DNA of 64,000 bases from an uncultured Bacteroidales bacterium (GTDB lineage Bacteria; Bacteroidota; Bacteroidia; Bacteroidales; UBA932): assembly GCA_934667175.1 (NCBI GenBank), contig CAKULN010000010.1, forward strand, positions 14,418 through 78,417, in the 5' to 3' direction. The notes beneath the pieces were generated by a model. It was given only the letters and a program-made list of their open reading frames with translations, made no database searches and was not told where the DNA came from. Made by a program: the position numbers and the translations under genes. Below are positions 43,410-51,995 of the stretch, piece by piece; positions within the stretch are counted from its first letter, which is position 1; each line of letters opens with the position of its first letter.

Positions 43410-44357
43410 ATGAATATGAATGCGATAGTTGAAACCGATTTCAACCTGCCGGGACAGGTTGGAAAGTATGTCGGTAAGGTCCGTGATGTCTACGACATTG
43501 ACGGAAAGTATCTCGTGATGGTTGTGACAGACAGAATCTCGGCGTTTGATGTGGTTCTGCCGGAAGGTGTTCCGTACAAGGGACAGGTTCTGAACCGCAT
43601 AGCGGCCAAGTTCCTTGACGCGACATCTGACATCATTCCTAACTGGAAGGTCGCAGTTCCGGATCCGTCAGTCACCGTTGGCTACAAGTGTGAGCCGTTC
43701 AAGGTAGAGATGGTTATCCGTGGCTACCTTGCGGGACACGCATGGAGGGAGTACAAGGCTGGAAAGAGGACAATCTGCGGAGTGGCCATGCCGGACGGAA
43801 TGGTCGAGAACCAGAAGTTCCCGGAGCCGCTTGTGACTCCGACCTCAAAGGCCGCCGAGGGTCACGACGAGGACATCTCGAAGGAGGAGATCATCGCCCA
43901 GGGCCTTGTAGGCCGCGAGGACTACGAGAAGCTGGAGGCTTACACAAGAGCCCTTTACCAGCGCGGTTGCGAGATCGCCGCTCAGCATGGCTTGATCCTG
44001 GTGGACACAAAGTACGAGTTCGGAAAGAAGGACGGGCAGATCTATCTTATGGACGAGATCCACACTCCGGATTCTTCGCGTTACTTCTACTCTGAAGGCT
44101 ATGAGGAGAGGCTTGCCAAGGGTGAGCATCAGAGGCAGCTTTCCAAGGAGTTCGTTCGTGAGTGGCTGATGGCCAATGGCTTCCAGGGGCAGGAAGGACA
44201 GAAAGTCCCGGAGATGACTCCTGAGGTTGTGGCCGGGATCTCTGACCGTTACATCGAGCTCTACGAGCATATCACCGGAGATAAGTTTGAGAAGACGGAG
44301 TATTCCGCCCGGACCATCGAGTCCAACGTCAAGGCTTGTCTTGATGGCTTGAAATAA
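43410..44357 (+). CDS. purC: Phosphoribosylaminoimidazole-succinocarboxamide synthase
   Basis: A 315-residue SAICAR synthetase: [89 protein letters not shown]. It performs step 8 of purine synthesis. The ATG pair at 43410/43416 gives MNMNAI; the first is taken. A REP-like copy follows 10 bp after the stop. Confidence 0.96.
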   Translation: MNMNAIVETDFNLPGQVGKYVGKVRDVYDIDGKYLVMVVTDRISAFDVVLPEGVPYKGQVLNRIAAKFLDATSDIIPNWKVAVPDPSVTVGYKCEPFKVEMVIRGYLAGHAWREYKAGKRTICGVAMPDGMVENQKFPEPLVTPTSKAAEGHDEDISKEEIIAQGLVGREDYEKLEAYTRALYQRGCEIAAQHGLILVDTKYEFGKKDGQIYLMDEIHTPDSSRYFYSEGYEERLAKGEHQRQLSKEFVREWLMANGFQGQEGQKVPEMTPEVVAGISDRYIELYEHITGDKFEKTEYSARTIESNVKACLDGLK

Positions 44358-44366
44358 GAAAGTCGC

Positions 44367-44428
44367 TTCGTCACTTCGACAAGCTCAGTGACCGGTCTGT
44401 CATGGACCCTGAGCTTGTCGAAGGGTCT
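44367..44428. repeat. REP-like cluster R12 with a third arm type
   Basis: One copy with GTCACT/AGTGAC arms (TCACTTCGACAAGCTCAGTG), then one with GACCCT/AGGGTC arms around the same GAGCTTGTCGA core. The second ends 7 bp before the ATG of the next gene. Confidence 0.85.
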
Positions 44429-44435
44429 TGAGACA

Positions 44436-44903
44436 ATGGACGGCCTGAAACGAATATACGCCCGCAACTGCGAGGTGCGAAGGATTGACAGGACGGTCGC
44501 CGAACCGTTCCTTCAATCCTTTCACCGTCTTGGCTACACCCGCTGCCGTCACCTCTACGGCTTGTTCGTGAACCGAGGCGAGGATATTCTTTCGGGAACC
44601 ATGGTCGCTGTGGCCGGATTCTCAGCCCCGAGAATATGGCGGAAAGGAGACCGGGAAATCCGCTCTTGCGAGTGGATTCGCTACGCCTCTTTGGAAGGTG
44701 TGGGAGTTGACGGAGGAATGGGCAAACTCCTGAAAGCCTTCATAGAGGACGTGAAGCCTGACGATGTGATGAGCTATGCGGACGCGTCATGGTCCGATGG
44801 TGGAGTCTATCGGAAACTGGGGTTCACGGAAGAGGAACCGAAGATGTTCCCGAACGGGGGCAAAAGCTTGAAGTTCAGACTGAAACTTACTGAGTATGAG
44901 TAG
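44436..44903 (+). CDS. GNAT-like protein resembling Mom-type acyltransferases
   Basis: A 155-residue protein from ATG 44436 (MDGLKRIYARNCEVRRIDRT). The in-frame start at 44388 would begin inside the REP-like element (SWTLSLSKG) and is rejected. The pattern FVNRGEDILSGTMVAVAGFS, EIRSCEWIRYASLEG, then DDVMSYADASWSDGGVYRKL resembles the compact GNAT fold of phage Mom and related chromosomal proteins, in which SYAD and G-x-Y motifs recur. Mom modifies adenines in phage DNA, but no phage genes are here. It overlaps mtgA by 8 bp, which ties it to cell-wall or core functions. Function not assigned. Confidence 0.5.
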   Translation: MDGLKRIYARNCEVRRIDRTVAEPFLQSFHRLGYTRCRHLYGLFVNRGEDILSGTMVAVAGFSAPRIWRKGDREIRSCEWIRYASLEGVGVDGGMGKLLKAFIEDVKPDDVMSYADASWSDGGVYRKLGFTEEEPKMFPNGGKSLKFRLKLTEYE

Positions 44904-45612
44904 GAAAAAGAACCGTACCTTGTGGGGAAGACTATGGCGGCTGATCTTTGTCAGGTTGCCATTGGCTTTCTTTGCGGTCACTTTCCTTTGGGCCTTGGTT
45001 CTTGGATGGTGCCCTGTCTACGTCACTCCGCTCATGATCCAAAGAACGGTTCAATACCGGAACGACAAGAGTTTTCAAACCCGCAAGACGTGGGTTCCTT
45101 ATGAAAGAATTTCCCCTGAGATGGCCAAGGCTGTCATTGCCAGCGAGGACAATCTTTTCGACAAGCATAATGGCTTCGACTGGAAGGCGATCCGTCAGGC
45201 GCAGAAGGAATATGAGAGCGGCAGGCGTCGCAGAGGTGGCAGTACCATCTCCCAGCAGACGGCTAAGAATGTCTTTCTGCTTCCTCATAAGTCCATGGTA
45301 CGTAAAGGCTTCGAGGCTTACTTCACGGTTTTGATCGAGTTGATGTGGGACAAGGAGAGAATCATGGAGGTTTATCTGAATGTCGCCGAGATGGGTAAAG
45401 GAATATATGGGGTCGAGGCTGCGGCCGAAGCCTATTTCGGCACATCGGCCGCCAAGTTGACCCGCCGTCAGGCATGCCTCATTGCCGCCTGCCTACCGAA
45501 CCCTATGAAACGCAACGTCGGCAAGCCTTCTTCTTACATAAGCAAGCGGGCCGGCGACATCGCCGCCTTGGAGTCCAAGATCGGCTATCCCGACTGGGTC
45601 TATCACAAATGA
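44896..45612 (+). CDS. mtgA: Monofunctional biosynthetic peptidoglycan transglycosylase
   Basis: A 238-residue GT51 enzyme with one N-terminal membrane helix (LPLAFFAVTFLWALVLGW). The catalytic Glu is in VIASEDNLFDKHNGFDW and the conserved loop is GGSTISQQTAKNVFLLPHKS; NVAEMGKGIYGVEAAAEAYF is the third family block. It polymerises glycan strands from lipid II. There is no transpeptidase domain, as expected for MtgA. A REP-like cluster follows. Confidence 0.95.
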   Translation: MSRKKNRTLWGRLWRLIFVRLPLAFFAVTFLWALVLGWCPVYVTPLMIQRTVQYRNDKSFQTRKTWVPYERISPEMAKAVIASEDNLFDKHNGFDWKAIRQAQKEYESGRRRRGGSTISQQTAKNVFLLPHKSMVRKGFEAYFTVLIELMWDKERIMEVYLNVAEMGKGIYGVEAAAEAYFGTSAAKLTRRQACLIAACLPNPMKRNVGKPSSYISKRAGDIAALESKIGYPDWVYHK

Positions 45613-45677
45613 ATATCTTGGTTTCTGTGCGGATGGATTTCCCACCGTTTTTGTTATATTTGTAAACTTTGTTGAGT

Positions 45678-46012
45678 CGGTCACTGAGCCTGCCGAAGTT
45701 GTGCGGTTGGTTCGACAGGCTCACCAACCGAGGCGGTCACTGAGCCTGTCGAAGTGATGAGCCTGCCGAAGTGACGAGCCAGCCGAAGTTTTACGGTTGG
45801 TTCGACATGCTCACCAACCGGGGCGGTCACTGAGCCTGCCGAAGTGACGAGCCTGCCGAAGTTGTACGGTTGGTTCGACAGGCTCACCAACCGAGGCGGT
45901 CACTGAGCTTGCCGAAGTGACAAGCCAGCCGAAGTTGTACGGTTGGTTCGACATGCTCACCAACCGAGGGCGGTCACTGAGCTTGCCGAAGTGATGAGCC
46001 TGCCGAAGTGAC
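45678..46012. repeat. REP-like palindrome cluster R13
   Basis: About ten copies fill the gap between mtgA and the epimerase gene. A higher-order unit of about 110 bp (GGTTGGTTCGACA-type, then GGTCACTGAG-type, then two half units GTGACGAGCC and GCCGAAGT) is repeated three times. No gene is seen. Confidence 0.88.
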
Positions 46013-46049
46013 ACAATAAACGAAAATTGTAATTAAAAACAGAACTGAG

Positions 46050-47078
46050 ATGAAAATACTGGTTACCGGAGTTGCCGGCTTTATCGGCTCAAGGCTGATG
46101 GCAAGACTTGCCGAAAGGGGGGATGAGGTTGTCGGACTGGACAACATCAATGACTACTACGACGTACGTCTTAAGTACGGCAGGTTAAAGGAAAATGGAT
46201 TTGAAGGCCCTTTCGAGGAAGGAAACGTGGCTGTGAGCGTGAAATACCCCAACTGCCGTTTCGTGAAGATGTCCATCTGCGACAAGGCCGCGCTGGATGC
46301 CCTTTTCGAGAAAGAAAAATTTAAAAGGGTGGTCAATCTCGCCGCGCAAGCCGGAGTGAGATATTCAATCACAAACCCTTACGTCTACCTTGAAAGCAAC
46401 CTTCACGGATTCCTGAATATTCTTGAGGCATGCCGCAACTTCGGAGTGGAGCATCTGGTCTATGCCTCCTCCAGCTCGATCTACGGACTGAACGAGAAAG
46501 TCCCGTTCTCCGAGGATGACAAGGCCGACTGTCCGGTAAGCCTCTACGGTGCCACCAAGAAAGCTAACGAACTGATGGCCCATTCATATTCAAAACTTTA
46601 CGGATTCGCCTCCACCGGACTTCGCTTTTTCACGGTCTATGGCCCGTGGGGACGACCTGACATGTCCCCGATGCTTTTCGCCTCGGCCATTGCCAAGGGT
46701 GAGCCTATCAAGGTCTTCAACGGTGGCGACATGATCCGTGACTTCACCTACGTGGATGACATCGTCGAGGGCACCATCCGTGTGATTGACCACACTCCGA
46801 AGTCAGAGGAATGCGCCCACAACGTCCCGGCAAAGGTTTACAACATCGGCTGCTCGCACCCTGTGAAACTGATGGATTTCATCAGCGAGATCGAGCAGGC
46901 CTACGGTAAGCCGGCCCAGAAGATTTTCCTCCCGATGCAGGCCGGCGATGTCTACCAGACCAACGCCGACACCACCAAACTGGAGACCGAACTCGGCTAC
47001 AAGCCCTGCACAACCCTCCACGAAGGCATCCGCCGCTTCATGGAGTGGTACAAGAGTGACCTCAATCCACTGAAGTAA
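46050..47078 (+). CDS. NAD-dependent nucleotide-sugar epimerase, UDP-glucuronate 4-epimerase type
   Basis: A 342-residue short-chain dehydrogenase: Rossmann GVAGFIGSRLMARLAERGD, DNINDYYDVRLKYGRL, catalytic Ser/Thr in YASSSSIYGLNEKVPFSEDD and Y-x3-K in LYGATKKANELMAHS, then FTVYGPWGRPDMSPMLFA. The DNINDYYD segment and the GPWGRPDM block are typical of CapI/LpsL UDP-glucuronate 4-epimerases. UDP-galacturonate supply for the adjacent glycosyltransferases is inferred. GT4 and GT2 genes follow. Confidence 0.87.
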   Translation: MKILVTGVAGFIGSRLMARLAERGDEVVGLDNINDYYDVRLKYGRLKENGFEGPFEEGNVAVSVKYPNCRFVKMSICDKAALDALFEKEKFKRVVNLAAQAGVRYSITNPYVYLESNLHGFLNILEACRNFGVEHLVYASSSSIYGLNEKVPFSEDDKADCPVSLYGATKKANELMAHSYSKLYGFASTGLRFFTVYGPWGRPDMSPMLFASAIAKGEPIKVFNGGDMIRDFTYVDDIVEGTIRVIDHTPKSEECAHNVPAKVYNIGCSHPVKLMDFISEIEQAYGKPAQKIFLPMQAGDVYQTNADTTKLETELGYKPCTTLHEGIRRFMEWYKSDLNPLK

Positions 47079-47102
47079 ACTGCATGAAGTCCATGACGCC
47101 GG

Positions 47103-48314
47103 ATGAGGAGAGTCGCTGTAATATTCGAGGAGAACATCTTCGACCGTAAAGGGTCGTTTAATGCCAAATGCGCACGAATTAAGCACTTGGCCGAACTGAC
47201 TGGATGGCAAATTGATGCTTTTTGCATCCAACTTTACCAAGATGCGTTCGTCAGTTCGCTCCTTGGCCGCAGGTCTCTTGACATTCCAGGAGATGGGGAA
47301 ATCTCCGAGAAGGCTCTTCGCAAGAGGAAATCCGTGCTCCTTAACGGGGTGAGACTGAACCTCATCTGGAAGAATTACTCGATTTTGGACCACTTCCTGT
47401 TTTACAAATTAGGCTTGCGTCCAGTCTGTTACCCACGTTTCCTGAAAAAGTATGTGAGTCTTCTTAAGGGATACGATGTCATCGCTGCACATTCTTTTGT
47501 CGGGGGATTTATCGCAAAGGAGGCGCAGAGAAAGTTCGGGATTCCGTTCTACATCACATGGCACGGTTCAGACATCCACACGGCTCCTTTCAAACACCCT
47601 CAGATCAAAGATCTTACAGCAGAACTTCTCTGCGACGCGAAGATCAACTGCTTTGTCAGCCGCAATCTAATGGATGTGTCGGACCGGATCGGGCCAGGAA
47701 ACAAAACGGTTCTTTACAACGGCTGTGACGAGCGCTTCGTCCGCTACCCGGAAGACAGGCGTTTGGCATTGAGGCGAGAGTTCGGGGTGCAAGGAAAAAA
47801 GGTAGTGACCTATGCGGGCAACCTTCTTCCTGTCAAAAACCCTGAAAGCCTTCCGGGAATATTCCATGAGGTTCGCAGGCTTTATCAAGGAGATATCGAG
47901 TTCTGGGTGGTCGGTGACGGTCGGTTAAGGTCAACGATTGAGGCTGAGATTAATGCTGACAGCACTTTGGCATGCCGCTTTTTGGGGAATATGCCTCCGG
48001 AGAGGATGCCGGAGATATTCAATTGCACCGATGTCCTTGTGCTACCAAGCAAGAATGAGGGACTTGGAATGGTGCTGGTTGAGGCGGTCAGATGCGGTGC
48101 GGATGCCGTGGCTTCACGTGTCGGGGGCATACCTGAGGTTATAGGAACGGAAAACACAGTCCCGTTGGGCGGGAATTTTACAATATGTGTGGCGGATTTG
48201 ATCGTCAAGGGGTTGAATGGAAAGTTGCATAGACCTTCCGTCGATTTGTTTGATTGGAATCTGACCGCGGAAAAAGAGAGGCGATTGATCGATAAAATGC
48301 TGTCAAATGGCTGA
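47103..48314 (+). CDS. Glycosyltransferase, GT4 family
   Basis: A 403-residue GT-B enzyme. N-domain substrate motif AHSFVGGFIAKEAQRKFGIP with YITWHGSDIH; C-domain VVTYAGNLLPVKNPESLPG, then the E-x7-E type block VLPSKNEGLGMVLVEAVRCG. No membrane helix. Donor and acceptor are unknown; it probably builds the glycan of this locus. It overlaps the next GT2 gene by 8 bp. Confidence 0.88.
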   Translation: MRRVAVIFEENIFDRKGSFNAKCARIKHLAELTGWQIDAFCIQLYQDAFVSSLLGRRSLDIPGDGEISEKALRKRKSVLLNGVRLNLIWKNYSILDHFLFYKLGLRPVCYPRFLKKYVSLLKGYDVIAAHSFVGGFIAKEAQRKFGIPFYITWHGSDIHTAPFKHPQIKDLTAELLCDAKINCFVSRNLMDVSDRIGPGNKTVLYNGCDERFVRYPEDRRLALRREFGVQGKKVVTYAGNLLPVKNPESLPGIFHEVRRLYQGDIEFWVVGDGRLRSTIEAEINADSTLACRFLGNMPPERMPEIFNCTDVLVLPSKNEGLGMVLVEAVRCGADAVASRVGGIPEVIGTENTVPLGGNFTICVADLIVKGLNGKLHRPSVDLFDWNLTAEKERRLIDKMLSNG

Positions 48315-49263
48315 GATTTCTGTTGTTTGTCCGGTGTTCAACGCGGAAAAATACCTTCACAGATGCGTGGACAGTGTCCTGTCCCAATCTTTCCGTGATT
48401 TCGAGTTGCTGATGGTGGACGATGGCAGTGAGGATGCCGGCGGACGGGTTTGTGACGAATATGCCCAAGCCGACACCAGGGTCAAGGTTATCCACAAAAC
48501 GAACGGAGGTGTTTCATCCGCGCGTCAGGCAGGAATGGATGCCGCCACAGGCAAGTACTTCATCCACATCGATCCGGATGACTGGATCGACCCGGATTTG
48601 CTTGGCAGGATGCATGACACGGCTGTAAGTGAGAACGCCGATGTTGTTTGCTGTGACATGCTTGCCGTTTTCAGCAACGCCTCTGTTCTTCTCCGGCAAT
48701 GTCACCTTGGCTACTCCCAGAGACGTATAGCTGAGGCGGTCGCAAGCGGAGAGATGTCTCATTCTTTGTGTAACAAATTGATCCTCCGCTCTGTCTACGA
48801 TAGTTACGGATTGTTTTTCCCACCGGAGGTTTCAACCGGAGAGGATGCCGTCGTGTGTGACACAATGTTCATCAAAGGAGTCAAGTGTGCGTTCTGCGAG
48901 GGGGTCTACTATCACTATGACCGTGTGAGCGGTCAGAATTCTCTGACAAGGACAAACTTTGAGAAGAGTCTGGATTCGATCAAACGTTGTGTAGGTTTGT
49001 TGGAACATGTGGATGGTGACAAAAAGATCAGAGCCCTGTCTGTCCGCAAGATGAAGGACATGGCGAAGATGAAGGCGTTCTATTTCTTGCCTTTCAAGGA
49101 ATTCAGGGATTTGTACAAGGAGATCAATCTTGATTATTTTTTCAGGAATATTCTAAAAGTCAGGAAACGTGAGGCTTATGTAGCCTTGGCCTTGCTTGTT
49201 CACAGCAACAAGGCCGCGTTCGCTCTTTTCAGAAAACTGAAATCTGTCGGTGGCAGGACATGA
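48307..49263 (+). CDS. Glycosyltransferase, GT2 family
   Basis: A 318-residue GT-A enzyme: ISVVCPVFNAEKYLHRCVDS at the N-terminus, ELLMVDDGSEDAGG, then the D-x-D site FIHIDPDDWIDPDLLGRM. The C-terminal part is helical and basic. It is the last gene of the plus-strand trio; its stop is 6 bp from the stop of the convergent TagF-like gene. Confidence 0.9.
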   Translation: MAEISVVCPVFNAEKYLHRCVDSVLSQSFRDFELLMVDDGSEDAGGRVCDEYAQADTRVKVIHKTNGGVSSARQAGMDAATGKYFIHIDPDDWIDPDLLGRMHDTAVSENADVVCCDMLAVFSNASVLLRQCHLGYSQRRIAEAVASGEMSHSLCNKLILRSVYDSYGLFFPPEVSTGEDAVVCDTMFIKGVKCAFCEGVYYHYDRVSGQNSLTRTNFEKSLDSIKRCVGLLEHVDGDKKIRALSVRKMKDMAKMKAFYFLPFKEFRDLYKEINLDYFFRNILKVRKREAYVALALLVHSNKAAFALFRKLKSVGGRT

Positions 49264-49269
49264 TCCAGC

Positions 49270-50553
49270 CTATCTGAGGGCTGAGCGGAATGTGTCGAAG
49301 ATGTTTTGCGAGACTTCCCCTGTTCCCGGGGTTTTAAGTTCCCGTTCGTAGTAATCCTCCCTCATAGGCTTCATGGGGTCTTTCCCTTCCAGAATCACCT
49401 CATTTATGAACTGTTCAATGTCTTGAATGGTTTCTCCTGTGTAGTGTAATTCCATGCTTTTTCTTGCGTCCATGTTCATTGTCTCCATGAGCTTTTCCTT
49501 CTCACCAGTGACGAACATAATCGGTTTTCGTGTGAAGAGGTATTCTATCATGAAAGAGCAACAGTCGTGTATCATCGCGTCGGATGACAGGAACAAGTCA
49601 TAGTATTCACCATCGACAAACGAAGTGTTAGGCATGGTTCTCCATTTGTCGAAATAGTTGTCCGTTCTGGTTTTTCCCCATTCTTCCAGTTCGTACAGCT
49701 TTCGCATCAGCCGAGGGTGTGGCTTGAACGCGAACTGAATTCTGTCTGAGTACTTTTGAGCCAATCCGACCATTCCGTCAGCTATTTCCAAAAAATTGGA
49801 ATAGTCCAGAAGGTCATTCTTCAGGATGGAGTGATGTGGCGCCCAGATGATCCTTCTCATGCTTCCGTTTTGTGGCTTCCAGTCCTTTTCCGAATATTTC
49901 CGCGTACCCGTCAGATAGTCGGCGGAAGTGTACCCACTGACCACGATGTTATCCCGCCTTGTCGTCAGGTAGCGGGCTTCGTGCTTTTTGGACTGCCTTG
50001 TCGGATAGAACATTTTCCAGCAGATGTTCTTGTAGAACAGATTCCTGAGGCTTGGCAGATCGTTGATGGCGATGCAGTACGGAATGTATGCGAAAAGGCA
50101 GTCATGGAAGTAGTCCATAACCTTGTATTCCTCTCTTTCGACATTGTACGGCTGGGCGTAGAGCAGGATGTCCGGCTTGAACGCCTTGAGATCGAAGTAC
50201 TTTCCGTAAGAGACGTCGTAGCCCTCGATGAAAGGGAATCCTTTGGACTTGAAATAATCCCTCATCTCATTCTGGACGTATTCCTTATAGTCCTGGGAGT
50301 CATGCTTGTAGATGAACGAGACTATGTAAGGGTCGAAACGTTCACTGTCCAGAAACAGCTTGAAAAGGTCATCGTTCTTCCACATCCCTATGTTGATGAC
50401 GAAAAAAACGACCTTGATCCGTTCTTTTTTGAAAACTCTGTCCTCGATTTCCTGAATCCTCCTGTCATAGGCTTTGATTCGAGGCGTTTTCAGAAGTTCT
50501 GTCAGGGAATCAAGGAAGTTGTAGTATTTGCGTTTCAGGAAACTCTTGATCAT
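49270..50553 (-). CDS. TagF-like CDP-alcohol phosphotransferase
   Basis: A 427-residue soluble or peripheral enzyme with the glyphos_transf (CDP-glycerol glycerophosphotransferase) fold: RRIIWAPHHSILKNDLLDYS, the nucleotide block QFAFKPHPRLMRKLYE and IHDCCSFMIEYLFTRKPIMF. TagF enzymes move an alcohol phosphate from a CDP donor to a glycan. As last gene of an operon that makes AEP, with a CTP transferase nearby, the natural inference is transfer of aminoethylphosphonate from CMP-AEP. It overlaps the flippase gene by 4 bp. Confidence 0.78.
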   Translation of the reverse strand: MIKSFLKRKYYNFLDSLTELLKTPRIKAYDRRIQEIEDRVFKKERIKVVFFVINIGMWKNDDLFKLFLDSERFDPYIVSFIYKHDSQDYKEYVQNEMRDYFKSKGFPFIEGYDVSYGKYFDLKAFKPDILLYAQPYNVEREEYKVMDYFHDCLFAYIPYCIAINDLPSLRNLFYKNICWKMFYPTRQSKKHEARYLTTRRDNIVVSGYTSADYLTGTRKYSEKDWKPQNGSMRRIIWAPHHSILKNDLLDYSNFLEIADGMVGLAQKYSDRIQFAFKPHPRLMRKLYELEEWGKTRTDNYFDKWRTMPNTSFVDGEYYDLFLSSDAMIHDCCSFMIEYLFTRKPIMFVTGEKEKLMETMNMDARKSMELHYTGETIQDIEQFINEVILEGKDPMKPMREDYYERELKTPGTGEVSQNIFDTFRSALR

Positions 50554-51989
50554 TTCAGTATCTGCTTGATTATGGATGTCATTTCCGCGAAGGCGGAAAG
50601 TCTGAAGATTTTTGCGAGGCTAAGGTAGGCGGCCATGCATATTGCTGTGGACAAGGCGATCAGGGCGACAGGTGGCAGTTCCATCATGCAGATAGACAAG
50701 GCCAAGACCAGGACAAGCAGGGACAGCGACAGATAGGGGAGTGTCTGGAGGAACTGCTCCTTGAATCCGTAGCCAAGCAGGCGCTTTGTGTAGTAGGTGT
50801 TGCAGAAGAAGGCTATGAAGTTGTAGATCGCGGCACCGACGCAGATCCCGATGATCCCCATGAAGCACGAGATGAACAGTATCGTGAATGCGATGGTCTT
50901 CTTGAATATTTCCAGTTTCAGCACAAGGTCGGACCGCCCTTTGACATAGAGCAGGTTCAGATTGATCTTTGTCAGGCAGTCGTAAATCCAGCCGAAGCAT
51001 AGAATCTGAAGGTATGGAACACACTCCAACCATTTGTCGGTGACCAGAAACCGGATCAAAGGTTCGGCTATCCCGGCCAGAAGCATCATCAGAGGGAATA
51101 TGGCGAAAGCTGAGACGGAAAGGAACCGTTTGTAGGCATCCAACAGCACGGCATTGTCATCTTGGACTTTGGAAAGCACCGGGAATGAGACATTGTACAG
51201 GACTCCCGACAGGGAGGAGCCGGCCATGGTAGCGAATTTGTTGGCGGTTGTGTACTGTCCAAGGTCCGCAGGGGTGAACTTCTTGCCGATGATCAGGCTT
51301 CGGATGTTGGTGTAGATGCTTGAAATCAGCGAGGCCAGCACGAGCTTCGACCCGAAGGAAAAGAGTTCTTTGAATATCCTCCCGGAGAAGACCAGCGACG
51401 GAATCCACCTCACGCAGAAAACAGTCAGCAAGAGTTTGAACAGCGCGATACTGACCGATTGAGCCACGAGGGCCCACACACCGAATCCTGAATATGCCAT
51501 CACGATCCCGGTGACTCCGGAAAGGAGCGCGCTCACGACATTGATCTTGGACTGGGTCTTGAAATCAATGCGCTTGGTAAGCTGGACCGTGTTGGTGGCT
51601 GACAAAGCTCCTATGATGAGGCTGACGGAACTGACCCTCGCGATGTCCTTGAGCAGCGGCTGTCCGTAGAAATCCGCGATGAGGGGGGCAGACACGAAAA
51701 GAATCCCGTAGCAGACGAGGCTGATTCCGACATTGATGTAGAAGACAGTCGAATATGTCGTGTTGTCGCAGTCTTTCTTCTGGATCAATGCGGATGAGAA
51801 CCCGCCGTCGATGAAGACCTGGCTGATGGCGAGGAAGATCGCGAGCATCCCGATCATCCCGTAGTCATCCGGGGAAAGCAGCCTGGCGAGCACGATGCTG
51901 ACGAGGAACTGGATTCCCTGCACGGAGAACTGCCCCGTGAGGCTCCACAGGACTCCCGAGACGGTCTTCTTCTTCAGGTCTGAACTCAT
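50550..51989 (-). CDS. Wzx-type polysaccharide flippase (MOP superfamily)
   Basis: A 479-residue protein with about 12-14 helices (GVLWSLTGQFSVQGIQFLVS, MIGMLAIFLAISQVFIDGGF at the N-terminus). It moves lipid-linked oligosaccharides across the inner membrane. Gaps to its neighbours are 6 bp upstream and a 4-bp overlap downstream, so it is part of the phosphonate operon. This is the main evidence that the product is a surface glycan. Confidence 0.9.
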   Translation of the reverse strand: MSSDLKKKTVSGVLWSLTGQFSVQGIQFLVSIVLARLLSPDDYGMIGMLAIFLAISQVFIDGGFSSALIQKKDCDNTTYSTVFYINVGISLVCYGILFVSAPLIADFYGQPLLKDIARVSSVSLIIGALSATNTVQLTKRIDFKTQSKINVVSALLSGVTGIVMAYSGFGVWALVAQSVSIALFKLLLTVFCVRWIPSLVFSGRIFKELFSFGSKLVLASLISSIYTNIRSLIIGKKFTPADLGQYTTANKFATMAGSSLSGVLYNVSFPVLSKVQDDNAVLLDAYKRFLSVSAFAIFPLMMLLAGIAEPLIRFLVTDKWLECVPYLQILCFGWIYDCLTKINLNLLYVKGRSDLVLKLEIFKKTIAFTILFISCFMGIIGICVGAAIYNFIAFFCNTYYTKRLLGYGFKEQFLQTLPYLSLSLLVLVLALSICMMELPPVALIALSTAICMAAYLSLAKIFRLSAFAEMTSIIKQILK

Positions 51990-51995
51990 TTGTCT

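Noticed and set aside
44388-44435. N-terminal extension of the Mom-like protein
   Set aside because: It encodes only REP-like peptide (SWTLSLSKG); the ATG at 44436 follows directly after the element.
49756-50628. 290-residue plus-strand ORF opposite the TagF-like gene
   Set aside because: The minus-strand frame has clear family motifs; the plus-strand translation has none and is a codon-bias shadow, as are the long ORFs opposite gcvT (14247-15413) and gcvPA (16268-17206).
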